The notes: generated from the sequence alone by a model not told the origin. 27,151 nt of DNA from AG41 sp965653495 (GCA_965653495.1 CBFHAJ010000033.1:1-27151); one strand, 5' to 3'. Positions 8,060-16,493 are shown, counted from the first letter of the stretch. Made by a program: numbers and translations.

Positions 8060-8656
8060 ATGAGTTTGGCTCAGAAGCGCTATTGGGGCACGCAGCGTGT
8101 GGCGCGGGTGTGTCAGGTCTCGCCGGCGACAGTGGCGAACTGGATCGACCAGGGCCTCTTGAAGGGGCACCGCACACCCACGGGGCGGCGGCGTGTGGAG
8201 GCGGACGACCTCACGGCGTTTTTGCGGCAGCACGAGATGGTGGTGCCGCCCGAGCTGGAGCATGGCAACGGGCACGACGTGGTGGTAGTGGTGGACGACG
8301 ATCCCGGCTTTTTGAAAGCGCTGGTGCTGACGATCGAGCGGTCGGATCTGGACGGGGAGGTGGTGGAGGCAGCGACGGGGGTGGACGCGCTGCTCGAGAT
8401 CGGGCGGGTGCAGCCGTCGCTGATCGTGCTCGACTACAGTCTGCCGGATCTGAACGCGACGCAGGTGATTCAGCGGCTGCTGGAGCCGGGCCGCAAGCTC
8501 GACGCCGACGTGATCGTGGTGACGGGCGGGATGCCGGAGGCGGCGGAGCCGGCGCTGCGGGCGGTGGGGGTGCGGGTGATCGTGAGCAAGATGGCGGGGA
8601 TGCCGGCGGTGGTGGAAGCGATGCGGGCCGCGTTGAAGCGGCGCAAGGTGGCGTAG
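8060..8656 (+). CDS. Helix-turn-helix / receiver-domain response regulator
   Basis: The 198-residue protein has the reverse of the usual response-regulator order. Residues 8-58 form a MerR/excisionase-like winged helix (YWGTQRVARVCQVSPATVANW then GHRTPTGRRRVEADDL), and residues 73-195 form a receiver. The receiver looks functional: the acidic cluster D79-D81, phospho-acceptor D125 (LIVLDYSLPD), T155 (VVVTGG) and K177 (VIVSK) are all present. The start at 8060 puts the DNA-binding domain at the very N-terminus; no good Shine-Dalgarno precedes it, and a TTG at 8024 would add 12 residues. A histidine kinase partner is not encoded nearby. Its position between a cyclase and a phosphodiesterase gene suggests local regulation of c-di-GMP genes, which is inference. 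Confidence 0.85.
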   Translation: MSLAQKRYWGTQRVARVCQVSPATVANWIDQGLLKGHRTPTGRRRVEADDLTAFLRQHEMVVPPELEHGNGHDVVVVVDDDPGFLKALVLTIERSDLDGEVVEAATGVDALLEIGRVQPSLIVLDYSLPDLNATQVIQRLLEPGRKLDADVIVVTGGMPEAAEPALRAVGVRVIVSKMAGMPAVVEAMRAALKRRKVA

Positions 8657-8677
8657 CGGACTCACGGTGGAATCGCC

Positions 8678-8701
8678 CGCCGGCCGAATGGGTGGCCGGC
8701 G
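8678..8701 (+). terminator. GC-rich hairpin after the HTH/receiver gene
   Basis: CGCCGGCC and GGCCGGCG form a perfect eight-base stem around GAATGGGT, 21 bases past the stop codon. No T-tract follows, so termination is plausible but unproven. Confidence 0.45.
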
Positions 8702-8864
8702 CGCACATAGAAGACACTTGGATAAGGGGCCCCCGGTCAACCGCTGCCGACAAGAGCGGAGCTGAGCGAAAAGTGAACGAGCGGAGCGTCGGGTGCGTCA
8801 TAGCGAGACGTACCACTCCTAGCGGTCCACTGAGACTCGCAGTACTCGGAGGGGGTGACGCTCA

Positions 8865-8939
8865 ATGTTGCATGTGCTCGCAGCGCTTTTTGCGGCCTTT
8901 GCGAGGTTGTTCTTCGCAGACGGCATGAACTCGTGGTAA
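8865..8939 (+). CDS. Possible 24-residue hydrophobic peptide upstream of the HD-GYP gene
   Basis: An ATG at 8865 opens a 24-codon frame ending in TAA. It is preceded by GGAGGGGG (8848-8855), one of the strongest ribosome binding sites in the window, nine bases before the ATG. The peptide begins MLHVLAALFAAFARLFF and ends ADGMNSW, so one short hydrophobic helix is likely. A perfect seven-base hairpin follows two bases after the stop, and the HD-GYP start is 53 bases downstream. It may be a small membrane protein or a leader peptide. Support is the ribosome site and the composition only. Confidence 0.4.
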   Translation: MLHVLAALFAAFARLFFADGMNSW

Positions 8940-8941
8940 GT

Positions 8942-8960
8942 GGGGGACTTGGGGTCCCCC
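8942..8960 (+). promoter_or_regulatory. Hairpin between the small ORF and the HD-GYP gene
   Basis: GGGGGAC and GTCCCCC pair perfectly around TTGGG, immediately after the stop of the small ORF. There is no T-tract. It lies 32 bases before the HD-GYP start codon and could act in transcript processing or leader control. Confidence 0.4.
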
Positions 8961-8992
8961 TCAAGCTTAGTGAATCAACTACACAAAGAAGC

Positions 8993-10345
8993 ATGAAAGA
9001 CGACCGTCACAGGAAGGATTCGCTTTCGCCGCGGGTTTACCTCCTCGTGACGGTTGTTTCTGCGTTGGCACTAGTTGTCCTCTTCACCCTCGACTGGCAA
9101 CTTCCCCCTTCGTCGCAGGCAAGATTCTGGAATGCGTTAGCCGCTTTCGTGCTGCTCTCGATTGTAAGCGATTCGCTCTTCTTCAGTATTCCAATAGCCC
9201 AAACGAATGCTTCGCTTGCGTTCATTCCGTTGCAGGCGGCCGTCGTACTGTTCGGCCATCCGTGGCCGATGCTGATTGGCGGCTTCACGGCTCTCATCGT
9301 CGACACCCTCATTCGTAAGAAGCCTGCCATTCGGGTTGTATTCAACACAGCCCAGTACATGTTGACCGTAGGCGTTGCGGGTTGGGTTTATACGACGCTC
9401 GGCGGGGCAGTAGGCCTGGATAGCTTTTCGTTCCTGTTCCTACCCTTCGTCGCTCTTGTCGTCACGTTCTTCTTGGTCAATCAAGGAAGTGTCGCACTCG
9501 CCATCGCGTTCAGCTCCGGGGTCTCTGTGCGGGAGGCTTGGGGTCGCCTCAGCGGACGGGCCCTTGTAAACGACGTGCTTTCTAGCACGCTCGCAATCTT
9601 GCTTGTCTTTCTCTACGTAAAGCTCCAGCTGCCTGGAATCGCAATCCTGGTCTTTCCGCTTTTCCTCGTCCGTCAGCTGTACCAAGTGAACCGCCAGCTG
9701 CAGGAGGAGTTGGAGGAAAAGCTCGAATTGATGGTAAAGGCTATGGAGGCCCGCGACCCATACACCTCGGGTCATTCGCGAAGAGTGGCTGAATACGCTC
9801 TCTCCATTGGAAGGGAACTCAGATTATCTGCGGATCACCTCGACGGAATCAAGCGGGCGGCTTTGCTACACGACGTCGGCAAGATCTATGAGGAATTCGC
9901 CCCTCTCCTGCGCAAGGAAGGTCGCCTGACTCCCGAGGAGCGGATCGTGATGCGATCACACGTCGTTCGCAGTGCAGAGCTCGTTAGTACGGCTGCGAAG
10001 CTCAGGGGATCCGTGGAAGCCATGATAAGGCACCACCACGAGAACTTTGACGGCTCGGGATATCCGGACGGCATTGCGGGCGAGGAGATTCCCATAGGGG
10101 CGCGGATCATCATGATCGCGGATACTCTAGACGCGATGACGACCGACCGTCCGTACCGCCGAGCCATGTCGTTCCCTAGGGCCGTCGAAGAGCTTCAAAC
10201 CTTTGCGGGAAGACAGTTTGATCCCGCACTGGTACGGCTCGTTGCCGCGTCATCCAGCATTCGGCGCCTGTTCAGCCCGGAAATCCCAACCCAGGTGGTC
10301 CAAGCGCATCCAAAGCCTAGCTGGGCACACCGAATTGCCCGGTAG
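8993..10345 (+). CDS. Membrane-anchored HD-GYP phosphodiesterase
   Basis: The 450-residue protein is predicted to hydrolyse c-di-GMP. Residues 14-230 hold about six or seven hydrophobic segments (for example VYLLVTVVSALALVVLF and FLPFVALVVTFFLV), forming an integral membrane sensor module of a type I do not recognise by name. A short coiled segment (QVNRQLQEELEEKLELM) links it to the HD-GYP domain at residues 250-430. Catalytic motifs are complete: HDVGK at 293-297, HHE at 348-350, DGSGYP at 353-358 and DTLDAMTTDRPYR at 377-389. The start at 8993 is chosen because the first membrane segment follows at the expected distance. The open frame continues upstream without a better start. The gene is visibly less GC-rich at third positions than the genes to its left. 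It converges on the next gene with a nine-base gap. Confidence 0.9.
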   Translation: MKDDRHRKDSLSPRVYLLVTVVSALALVVLFTLDWQLPPSSQARFWNALAAFVLLSIVSDSLFFSIPIAQTNASLAFIPLQAAVVLFGHPWPMLIGGFTALIVDTLIRKKPAIRVVFNTAQYMLTVGVAGWVYTTLGGAVGLDSFSFLFLPFVALVVTFFLVNQGSVALAIAFSSGVSVREAWGRLSGRALVNDVLSSTLAILLVFLYVKLQLPGIAILVFPLFLVRQLYQVNRQLQEELEEKLELMVKAMEARDPYTSGHSRRVAEYALSIGRELRLSADHLDGIKRAALLHDVGKIYEEFAPLLRKEGRLTPEERIVMRSHVVRSAELVSTAAKLRGSVEAMIRHHHENFDGSGYPDGIAGEEIPIGARIIMIADTLDAMTTDRPYRRAMSFPRAVEELQTFAGRQFDPALVRLVAASSSIRRLFSPEIPTQVVQAHPKPSWAHRIAR

Positions 10346-10354
10346 GGCTGCTTC

Positions 10355-13300
10355 TTAACCCGTAGGTCCGAAGGGGTGCATCGCGAGGGGCGAGTTGGCT
10401 GACCTCGAGCCGCTCTTGCTCCCTACCAAGAAGCCTTGTGCTGTAAGCGCTTCTCTGAGTCCGTAGGCTCCAAGCCCCTCGAAGAGCTCGAGATCTCGTC
10501 GCGTTTCCGGACTATGAGAACCGCTACTCTGCATCTCGAGCCATGCTTTTAAGGCGATGACCTTGAGGAAGGAGACCGGGTGGCAGCCTCGGAATCGCTC
10601 AAGGGCTGGATTCACAATAGCCCATGCGGCCCCGTAGCCGTCGACATGAGCTGCTCTGAAAGCCCTAAGTTTGGCTAACGTGGCTCCTTCTAGGACAGCA
10701 GTCTCCCGACCAGCCGCTGTAGATTCGGCGGTCGCGATCAAGTCAAGGGCTAGGGGCACGTTTCCCATCATGAGCGCGAGATTGGCGCCTTCGAAAAGAA
10801 AGTCCAATTTCGTTCGCCAAGTGCGCTGTCCTGCCATGTACCGCTTCGATAGCTCAACGTATTTTTCTGCCTCTTCCCGTCTGCCAGACAGCATGTACGC
10901 TTCGGCGACGTTCAGGTACGCGTACAGCATCCTTGGTTGCCCTGAAAGCGCAGCTCCGACACTGATGCTCCTACTACCTGTTTCAATCGCCTCCTCAAAG
11001 CGTCCTGACAGCAAGTAGAGCGCCGCTAAGTTGGCCATCGTTAGCGATACTCGCGAATCATCACCCATGCCCCTAGAAAGTGCTAACGCCTTGAACAAGG
11101 CTTCCTCGGATTTCACGAGATCGCACGCGTAGTAATAGCAGACTCCAAGTGCATTGTAGGCGCGTGAGAGCGCGACGCTGTTGGGTGAGTCATCGAGTAG
11201 TTGTATGGCTCGTCGTAGGCACTCCGCGGCAGCGCGGACGTCCGAAGCGAAATAGTTGCAATACGCAAGCGTGTACCAAACGGTCGGGAGAGCGCCTCCG
11301 GACGCGTCGCGGATTAGAGCCTCTACCTCCGTCTTAACCTCTCTAACGCAGGCCTCGTCCCCAGTTTCCGTGCCCAATTTGACGTATTCCAAGAAGGCTT
11401 GTGCCATCAACTCCGTGTCGCCTGTTGCCCGAGCCGTTGCCACCGCTCGTTCCGCCGCTGCTTCATACTCGGCTGTCGAATCGCTAGTCACTAAGTAGAG
11501 ACAAGCAGCTCGTAGGCGAGCCGCTTCGGCGGCGTCCCGGGGTGAAAGTTCAGTGTCGTCGCAGAGCTCGTTAAGGATCGGCGCGGCCCGATCGGCCTTC
11601 GATTGGTCGAGCAACGCTTTGGCGAGTAGCAAACCTATACGACGCCTCACGGTGATCTCTTCGCTGCAAGGCAGCAGCGCGATGAGTACTCGCTCGGCTT
11701 CGTAAGGGGCGCCGATCGCCAAGGCCGACTCCGCCCCCGCCACTCCTGCGGTGAGGGCTTCGTGTGCCCCGCCACCGCGCAAGAAGTGCCACGCGACTTC
11801 CAGTTCCGCCGGCTGCTCGTGACGGGCCCGCCCCAGCACCTCCCCCACCCTTCTATGCAAATGCTGCCGCGCGGGACCGGCCACCGCGTAATAGGCCTGC
11901 GCCCGGATGAGTTCGTTCCGGAACTCGAGCCCGCCGTGAACCTCCCGGAAGACGCCCTCCTCCTTCAAGCGCGAGAGCGCCTCCCCCGCTGCCGCAGGTG
12001 AAAGGTCGATCGCCTCGTACAGCGGCAGGTCCGCGAGGCGGCGGCCGAGCACCGCGGCGAGGTCGAGCGCGGCACGCGTCGGGCCGTCGAGGCGGCGGAT
12101 CTGGCGGTCGAACACCGCCCCGATCGCCCGCGGGATGCCGATGGTCGCGACCGGCTGCGTATTGAGCGCCTCGAGGTCGCTCAACAGCGAGCTCGAGCCG
12201 TGCTCGAGCCACTCCTTGGTCAGAAGCTCGAGAGCCAGGGGGTTACCGCGCGCCGCCTCGAGGATGCGCGGCACCGGCACCTCCGTGATGCGGCCTTCGC
12301 CCTTCACCACGAGGGTGCCCACGAGTTGCTCGGCCGGCGCCTGGGAGAGCGGCTCGAGCTCGAGCGTTCGCAGCGCTTCGATCGCAGAGACGGCGGCGAG
12401 GGCGCTTGGCGCCGCGACCGTGCGGAGCTCGTTCGATCGGGCGGTCACGATCAGCAGGAGCCGCGTGTGTGGCAGCTTGCGCGCGATGATATGCAGGATC
12501 GCCGCGCTGGCGTTGTCGCAGGCGTGGATATCGTCCACGACGAGGACTAACGGGCTCTCCTCGGTCGCGGCCTCGACTGCCTTCAGGAAGGCATCCGCGA
12601 GGCGCAGCGGGATCACTTCGGCCGACCACTCGGCAGGTTTGGGCACGCCGGGGAACACCTGGAAGATCTCCGGCGCGATCCGGGTGAGCTCGCTCAGGGC
12701 TTCGGGATCGGCGCCGCCGATGGCGCGCTGTTGCGTAAGCTGTCGGATAAGTTCGGCCAGCACTGCGAAAGGCAGCTCGCGCTCAGCGTCGTACGCCTGT
12801 GCCCGCGCGATGGCCGCGCCCTCCATCTGGCACGTCGACACGAACGCGTTCGTGAGCGTGGTCTTGCCGATGCCCGGATCGCCCAGCAGCACGATGATCC
12901 GCGGGAGACGCCGCCGCACCTCGAGCCACGCATCGTACAGTCGAGAAAACTCGCGCTCCCGCCCGATGAGCGTCTCTGCCTCGAAGCGGCGCTCGCGCCG
13001 CTCGGACACCTGACCCGCAGCCGTAGGCCGGGGGGTCGCTCGCCGTCCTTCCCGGAGCAGGTCCGCGATGCGCGTCAGGTCGGCGCTCGGCTTTGCGCCG
13101 AGCTCTTCAGCCAGCCGCGCCTCGAAGCGGCCGTAGACCTTGAGCGCGTTAGTGCGATCGCCCACCCACGCACGTGCTTCGATCAGGCCGCGGACGGCGT
13201 CCTCAGAAAGGGGATCGAGGTCGAGTAACACATGCGCGTGCCGCTCCACCGTCGCGAAGTCGCCGACGCGCCGTCCGGCGTCCATCTGCTTGACGAGGCA

Positions 13301-13732
13301 GTCACGGATCCGTGGCATGAGCTTGGCGCGCCACTGATCCTTCCACTGCTCGAACTGGACGGCGCCGGGCACTTCGAAGCCGTCGAGGAACGGTCCGCGG
13401 ATTTCGGCTTCACAGGTGTCGAGTTGTCGCACGTCGGCGTCCACGACCCCCGCGACCAGGGCGATCGACGCTCGTTGCACCACGAGGTGCTCGCGCCCGA
13501 CCTTCTGCTTCAGGACCGTGAGAGCCTGCGCCAGCGAGTGGCGCGCGCGGGGCGCGGGCACATCGGGCCACAGCAGGTCCATCAGGTAGTCGCGCGTGAA
13601 CCTGCGCCCTGCCTCCGCCGCCAGCCGGATGAGCAGCGCGAAATGTTTGCGGGTCCGGAATCGAACATGCTCCCCCGCGTGGGTGAGCAGGAGGGGAGCG
13701 CCCAGACTGAGGAGATGCAGATGCGGCGCCAA
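10355..13732 (-). CDS. SARP/BTAD-type transcriptional regulator with ATPase and TPR domains
   Basis: The 1125-residue protein resembles large AfsR/SARP-like regulators. Residues 1-95 form an OmpR-type winged helix, and 100-245 form the bacterial transcriptional activation (BTAD) repeat region. Residues 260-560 form a STAND-like ATPase with Walker A GDPGIGKTT near 285 and Walker B LVLVVDDIH near 396. From about 620 the chain is helical repeats of the TPR type (for example ALSRAYNALGVCYYYACDLVKSEEAL is one unit split over two helices). No C-terminal LuxR helix-turn-helix is present. The only in-frame start after the upstream stop is the TTG at 13732, which gives a standard SARP N-terminus. The promoter just upstream contains a 19-bp palindrome. 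The 3' third (below about 11760) has lower GC than the 5' part. Target genes are unknown; the divergent lipoprotein gene is a candidate. Confidence 0.88.
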   Translation of the reverse strand: MAPHLHLLSLGAPLLLTHAGEHVRFRTRKHFALLIRLAAEAGRRFTRDYLMDLLWPDVPAPRARHSLAQALTVLKQKVGREHLVVQRASIALVAGVVDADVRQLDTCEAEIRGPFLDGFEVPGAVQFEQWKDQWRAKLMPRIRDCLVKQMDAGRRVGDFATVERHAHVLLDLDPLSEDAVRGLIEARAWVGDRTNALKVYGRFEARLAEELGAKPSADLTRIADLLREGRRATPRPTAAGQVSERRERRFEAETLIGREREFSRLYDAWLEVRRRLPRIIVLLGDPGIGKTTLTNAFVSTCQMEGAAIARAQAYDAERELPFAVLAELIRQLTQQRAIGGADPEALSELTRIAPEIFQVFPGVPKPAEWSAEVIPLRLADAFLKAVEAATEESPLVLVVDDIHACDNASAAILHIIARKLPHTRLLLIVTARSNELRTVAAPSALAAVSAIEALRTLELEPLSQAPAEQLVGTLVVKGEGRITEVPVPRILEAARGNPLALELLTKEWLEHGSSSLLSDLEALNTQPVATIGIPRAIGAVFDRQIRRLDGPTRAALDLAAVLGRRLADLPLYEAIDLSPAAAGEALSRLKEEGVFREVHGGLEFRNELIRAQAYYAVAGPARQHLHRRVGEVLGRARHEQPAELEVAWHFLRGGGAHEALTAGVAGAESALAIGAPYEAERVLIALLPCSEEITVRRRIGLLLAKALLDQSKADRAAPILNELCDDTELSPRDAAEAARLRAACLYLVTSDSTAEYEAAAERAVATARATGDTELMAQAFLEYVKLGTETGDEACVREVKTEVEALIRDASGGALPTVWYTLAYCNYFASDVRAAAECLRRAIQLLDDSPNSVALSRAYNALGVCYYYACDLVKSEEALFKALALSRGMGDDSRVSLTMANLAALYLLSGRFEEAIETGSRSISVGAALSGQPRMLYAYLNVAEAYMLSGRREEAEKYVELSKRYMAGQRTWRTKLDFLFEGANLALMMGNVPLALDLIATAESTAAGRETAVLEGATLAKLRAFRAAHVDGYGAAWAIVNPALERFRGCHPVSFLKVIALKAWLEMQSSGSHSPETRRDLELFEGLGAYGLREALTAQGFLVGSKSGSRSANSPLAMHPFGPTG

Positions 13733-13763
13733 CGGACGACTCGCAGCGTTTCGGAATGCTACT

Positions 13764-13792
13764 ATTAGGCAGCATGTTCAACATGCTGTCAA
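13764..13792 (-). promoter_or_regulatory. Promoter of the SARP regulator with a 19-bp palindromic operator
   Basis: On the minus strand TTGACA (13792-13787) and CCTAAT (13769-13764) are 17 bases apart. Between them, and reaching into the -35, is CAGCATGTTCAACATGCTG (13770-13788), a perfect inverted repeat with nine-base arms and one central base. Transcription would start near 13757, about 25 bases before the TTG start. This geometry is typical of a repressor site; autoregulation is an inference. Confidence 0.6.
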
Positions 13793-13907
13793 CACGTTGG
13801 CCCGTGGCTGGTTAGCCTCGGCTTAGCGGGCCAAACCGAGCGACGGTCAACCGGGTGGCAGGTGGGTGGCAACGTCCGGCGGTGCACCGGAATCGCGCCC
13901 GAGGGTG
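13793..13907. other. Intergenic stretch with a short copy of the receiver-gene 3' end
   Basis: No gene is seen. Bases 13874-13897 match 17808-17831, the 3' end of the receiver gene, at 23 of 24 positions. This suggests that this region is built from rearranged pieces of the 16.5-18.3 kb locus. Confidence 0.5.
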
Positions 13908-14110
13908 TTTTCGAGTTACGTCATTTCAGAACAGCTGCGTCCACCCCCGAGACCGCAGTTGCGTAACCACCGCGGTCCTGTCGAACGCCCTGACGATCGC
14001 GCACTTCGAGTACTGGATGCCGGTGCTACCGGTGAGGCTGTTGGTCGTGTCGGCTACGGTTGCCGAGTCCTGCACCAAGACCGTCCCCCAGAACTGGGCC
14101 GGGTTGCCGC
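13908..14110 (-). repeat. Direct repeat, left copy (3' end of PilX-like gene)
   Basis: This segment aligns without gaps to 16490-16692, with 11 mismatches in 203 bases. Of the ten within the last 59 codons, eight are silent and two change an amino acid (S/T and N/S). The two copies flank the DNRLRE lipoprotein gene in the same orientation. Confidence 0.9.
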
Positions 14111-14263
14111 GCTTCCGCTCGTGACGCCGCACCGCCTCCATCCCGGACCCCACCCCGACGCGAGACTCACCTAGCAGCCGCGCCTCGAGATGCGCGCGAT
14201 CGCTTCCTGCAGCCCGGCGTTGGCCTCCACCACTAGTACCGATATCGGTGCGCTGTCCCTCAC
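13926..14263 (-). pseudogene. Decayed receiver gene start joined to the 3' end of a PilX-like gene
   Basis: Read on the minus strand, 14263-14125 matches the first 47 or so codons of the intact receiver gene (18263-18121), beginning with GTG where the intact copy has ATG. It keeps SAPISVLVVEANAGL, then suffers small deletions near the codons for A-R-F-L-E and A-R-G-C, and a TGG codon has become TAG. At about 14122 it joins the 3' end of the PilX-like gene, whose last 59 codons remain open to the normal stop at 13926. About 1.4 kb present at the intact locus is missing. The receiver part cannot be translated as one chain. A residual 75-codon frame from 14153 exists but is probably not functional. 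Confidence 0.8.
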
Positions 14264-14593
14264 TTCGCCTACAGTTATCTGTTGCTGTGGAAACGCCCGC
14301 GTCGCGGTCCTGCCTAACGATGGGTCTCTGTGTGTAGGGTCACAGACTTCGTGGTCAACGACCGCTGGGCTGTAGCGAATCATCGACTGTTGTGGCGCAC
14401 CATCGGTCATAACACTGCTCGTGTGATCCAGGTGTCCTCTGTTGCCGAATGCGCACAGGGTTTGCAACCGTGCCGCAGCCCGTCTGCGACGTGTATCGAC
14501 CGCCATCGCGTCGCAGCAACGGAACGTCGTGCGGCGTCGCGACTGCCTCGGCATCGCGACGTCACGGAGAGATGTTCACCGAAGGAGGAGTCC
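14264..14593. other. Intergenic region upstream of the DNRLRE lipoprotein gene
   Basis: About 330 bases without a convincing gene. The open frame of the lipoprotein continues upstream through it but has no ribosome site. A strong AAGGAGGAG at 14582-14590 at its end sets the lipoprotein start. No confident promoter hexamers were recognised. Confidence 0.5.
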
Positions 14594-16369
14594 ATGATGT
14601 ATCCTCGCAGTCTCCACTGCTCGCCGCCGCCTGCAGTAAGGCTCGTCGTACTGCTAATCGGAGTGCTGGCGTTGACCTCATGTCAGCCAGACCAGAGAAC
14701 AGTCACCGGCGTGCGACACGGTCCCAACGCGGCTGTGGCACCAGCGTCGCCTCAGACGCTCACAATCAGTCCAAGCGGAGACACGTACCTGAACATCGAC
14801 GCGATTAACCACGACCCCGATACGACGCTAAACACGTATACCTGGCCGGCTAACATGATAGCCAACGCCATTGTGATGAAGTTCGATCTCGGTGCCATTC
14901 CGGCGGGAGCCACGATTTCTAGCGCAACTGTAAACCTCTATCTCGACTCTAGCGATGCCACGACCGACCTGACGTATACCATCACTGCGAACCAGATCAT
15001 CCACTTCAACCCCGATGTTACGAGAGCAACGGGGCAAACGTACGACGGCGTCAATCCCTGGACCGCAAACTCGTGCTGCTCCGGTACTGGGGATTACCTG
15101 GCGCAAGCAGACATCGGCCCAGCTGTGGATACGAAAGCAGTCGACAAGACGATGGGATTCAAGCAGTGGAACGTGACGTCGATCGTCCAGGGTTGGTACA
15201 ACAACCCATCGACCAACTTTGGCCTCCTCTTGAATTCCGATCCCTCGAAGGGAGCGGATCGCTTTCGTTTCTTCGTTAGCTCTGAAAATCTCAGAGTTCC
15301 TGGGCATCAGCCGTACTTGACCGTGGTCTACACGCCACCTTCAGGGATTACCTACTACCAGGTCAACTTCGCTGACCAGACGCTCGGGCCCCTGAGTTTC
15401 TACGATTGGAGCGGCAAGGGCTCGTACAGCTTTTCGACCGACTATGTCGATGCCGCGACGGGAAGCACTCATTCGGCAAAGTTCACTCTTCCCGCGATGC
15501 CCGTGGGCACGGATGGGGCGGCAATCCTGCAGTCCTATTTCGGGAACGGCGGGCTGGCGCAGTACACGACTGACCCCACGATCAATCAGGACTTCTTTGA
15601 AGAGGTGCGGTTCGTTATCGGCCCCGGAGCCTCGGCCGCCATCGGCTGGCCCGGTGGTTCCGGCAATTCCGCGAACCAGGGGTTCAAGACCCACAAGTCC
15701 GTCTATGGTCAAGCGGGCTCTAACACGAACGGGTGGGATATGGACATTGGGACGCCGCCGGACGGGCTTGCTCAAGGGATTGCATCCGAGGCGGAGCTCT
15801 GGGGAACGAGCGGGGCTGAGTATCAATGGCCGATGGCGCAAACCAGCCTGAACGAGGGCCAAGTCTACGACGTTGTCTATCGCTACCACCGCTATCCAGC
15901 CACGAACACGGGGACCATCGCGATCTGGGTGACGTTTAATGGCGTGACCACGAAGGTACTCGACTCGCCGCAGCAATCCTGGTGGGGAGATCGGCGCGGG
16001 TTGGTGAGCGGCGTCGCGAACGGTACCCAGACGAGCACAACCTTGCAGGACAATACGCAGAACTGGACTCCGAATCAGTTTGCGAATGATCAGGTTGTGC
16101 TCACCAGCGGCCCCGGAGGCGGGCTGACCCAGTACACTATCGTGTCAAACACGAGCAACACGCTGACGATCAGTGGCTCTTGGACAAGCACTCCTGCATC
16201 AAGCCAGACTACTTACACCGTTGATGTGCCCGGCAAGTCGTCGCTCTATCCTTTGACGCTGTTTAACGGTCTCGTTTATGGCAAAGGATTACTCGGGCCG
16301 CTGAACATCTATGTGCTCTTCACCCAGGCGACGAATTACCCAATTGGCCCTGCAACATCCAGCCCGTAA
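14594..16369 (+). CDS. Surface lipoprotein with DNRLRE domain and polysaccharide-binding-like C-terminal region
   Basis: The 591-residue protein has a signal peptide with a lipobox (VLALTSC, cysteine near residue 34), so it is probably anchored in the outer membrane. Residues 55-250 match the DNRLRE/CBM96 carbohydrate-binding pattern: SGDTYLN, then IVMKFDLGAIPAGATISSATVNLYL, then WNVTSIVQGWYNNPSTNFGLLL. Residues 255-480 look like a jelly-roll of the lyase or concanavalin type (HRYPATNTGTIAIWVTFNG). This is interrupted after WWGDRRGLVSG by an inserted-looking module rich in T, N and S (LQDNTQNWTPNQFANDQVVL) that resembles a domain common in phage and surface proteins. A strong Shine-Dalgarno precedes the ATG at 14594. 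GC content and codon use are lower than in its neighbours. Polysaccharide binding is likely; enzymatic activity is not shown. Confidence 0.78.
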   Translation: MMYPRSLHCSPPPAVRLVVLLIGVLALTSCQPDQRTVTGVRHGPNAAVAPASPQTLTISPSGDTYLNIDAINHDPDTTLNTYTWPANMIANAIVMKFDLGAIPAGATISSATVNLYLDSSDATTDLTYTITANQIIHFNPDVTRATGQTYDGVNPWTANSCCSGTGDYLAQADIGPAVDTKAVDKTMGFKQWNVTSIVQGWYNNPSTNFGLLLNSDPSKGADRFRFFVSSENLRVPGHQPYLTVVYTPPSGITYYQVNFADQTLGPLSFYDWSGKGSYSFSTDYVDAATGSTHSAKFTLPAMPVGTDGAAILQSYFGNGGLAQYTTDPTINQDFFEEVRFVIGPGASAAIGWPGGSGNSANQGFKTHKSVYGQAGSNTNGWDMDIGTPPDGLAQGIASEAELWGTSGAEYQWPMAQTSLNEGQVYDVVYRYHRYPATNTGTIAIWVTFNGVTTKVLDSPQQSWWGDRRGLVSGVANGTQTSTTLQDNTQNWTPNQFANDQVVLTSGPGGGLTQYTIVSNTSNTLTISGSWTSTPASSQTTYTVDVPGKSSLYPLTLFNGLVYGKGLLGPLNIYVLFTQATNYPIGPATSSP

Positions 16370-16464
16370 CTGGAGACGGATGGTCCCGGCGGTGACGCTT
16401 GACGCCCGAATGGTCACGTCGCCGCCGGGGCGTCTGTCCGCTCCCTGCCCAGAACCTCAGAGCA

Positions 16465-16493
16465 TGATCCCACAGAGGGGATCAAGTTCTTTT
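16465..16493 (+). terminator. Rho-independent-like terminator after the lipoprotein gene
   Basis: TGATCCC (16465-16471) pairs with GGGATCA (16478-16484) around ACAGAG, followed by AGTTCTTTT. The T-tract overlaps the first bases of the right-hand direct repeat. Confidence 0.55.
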
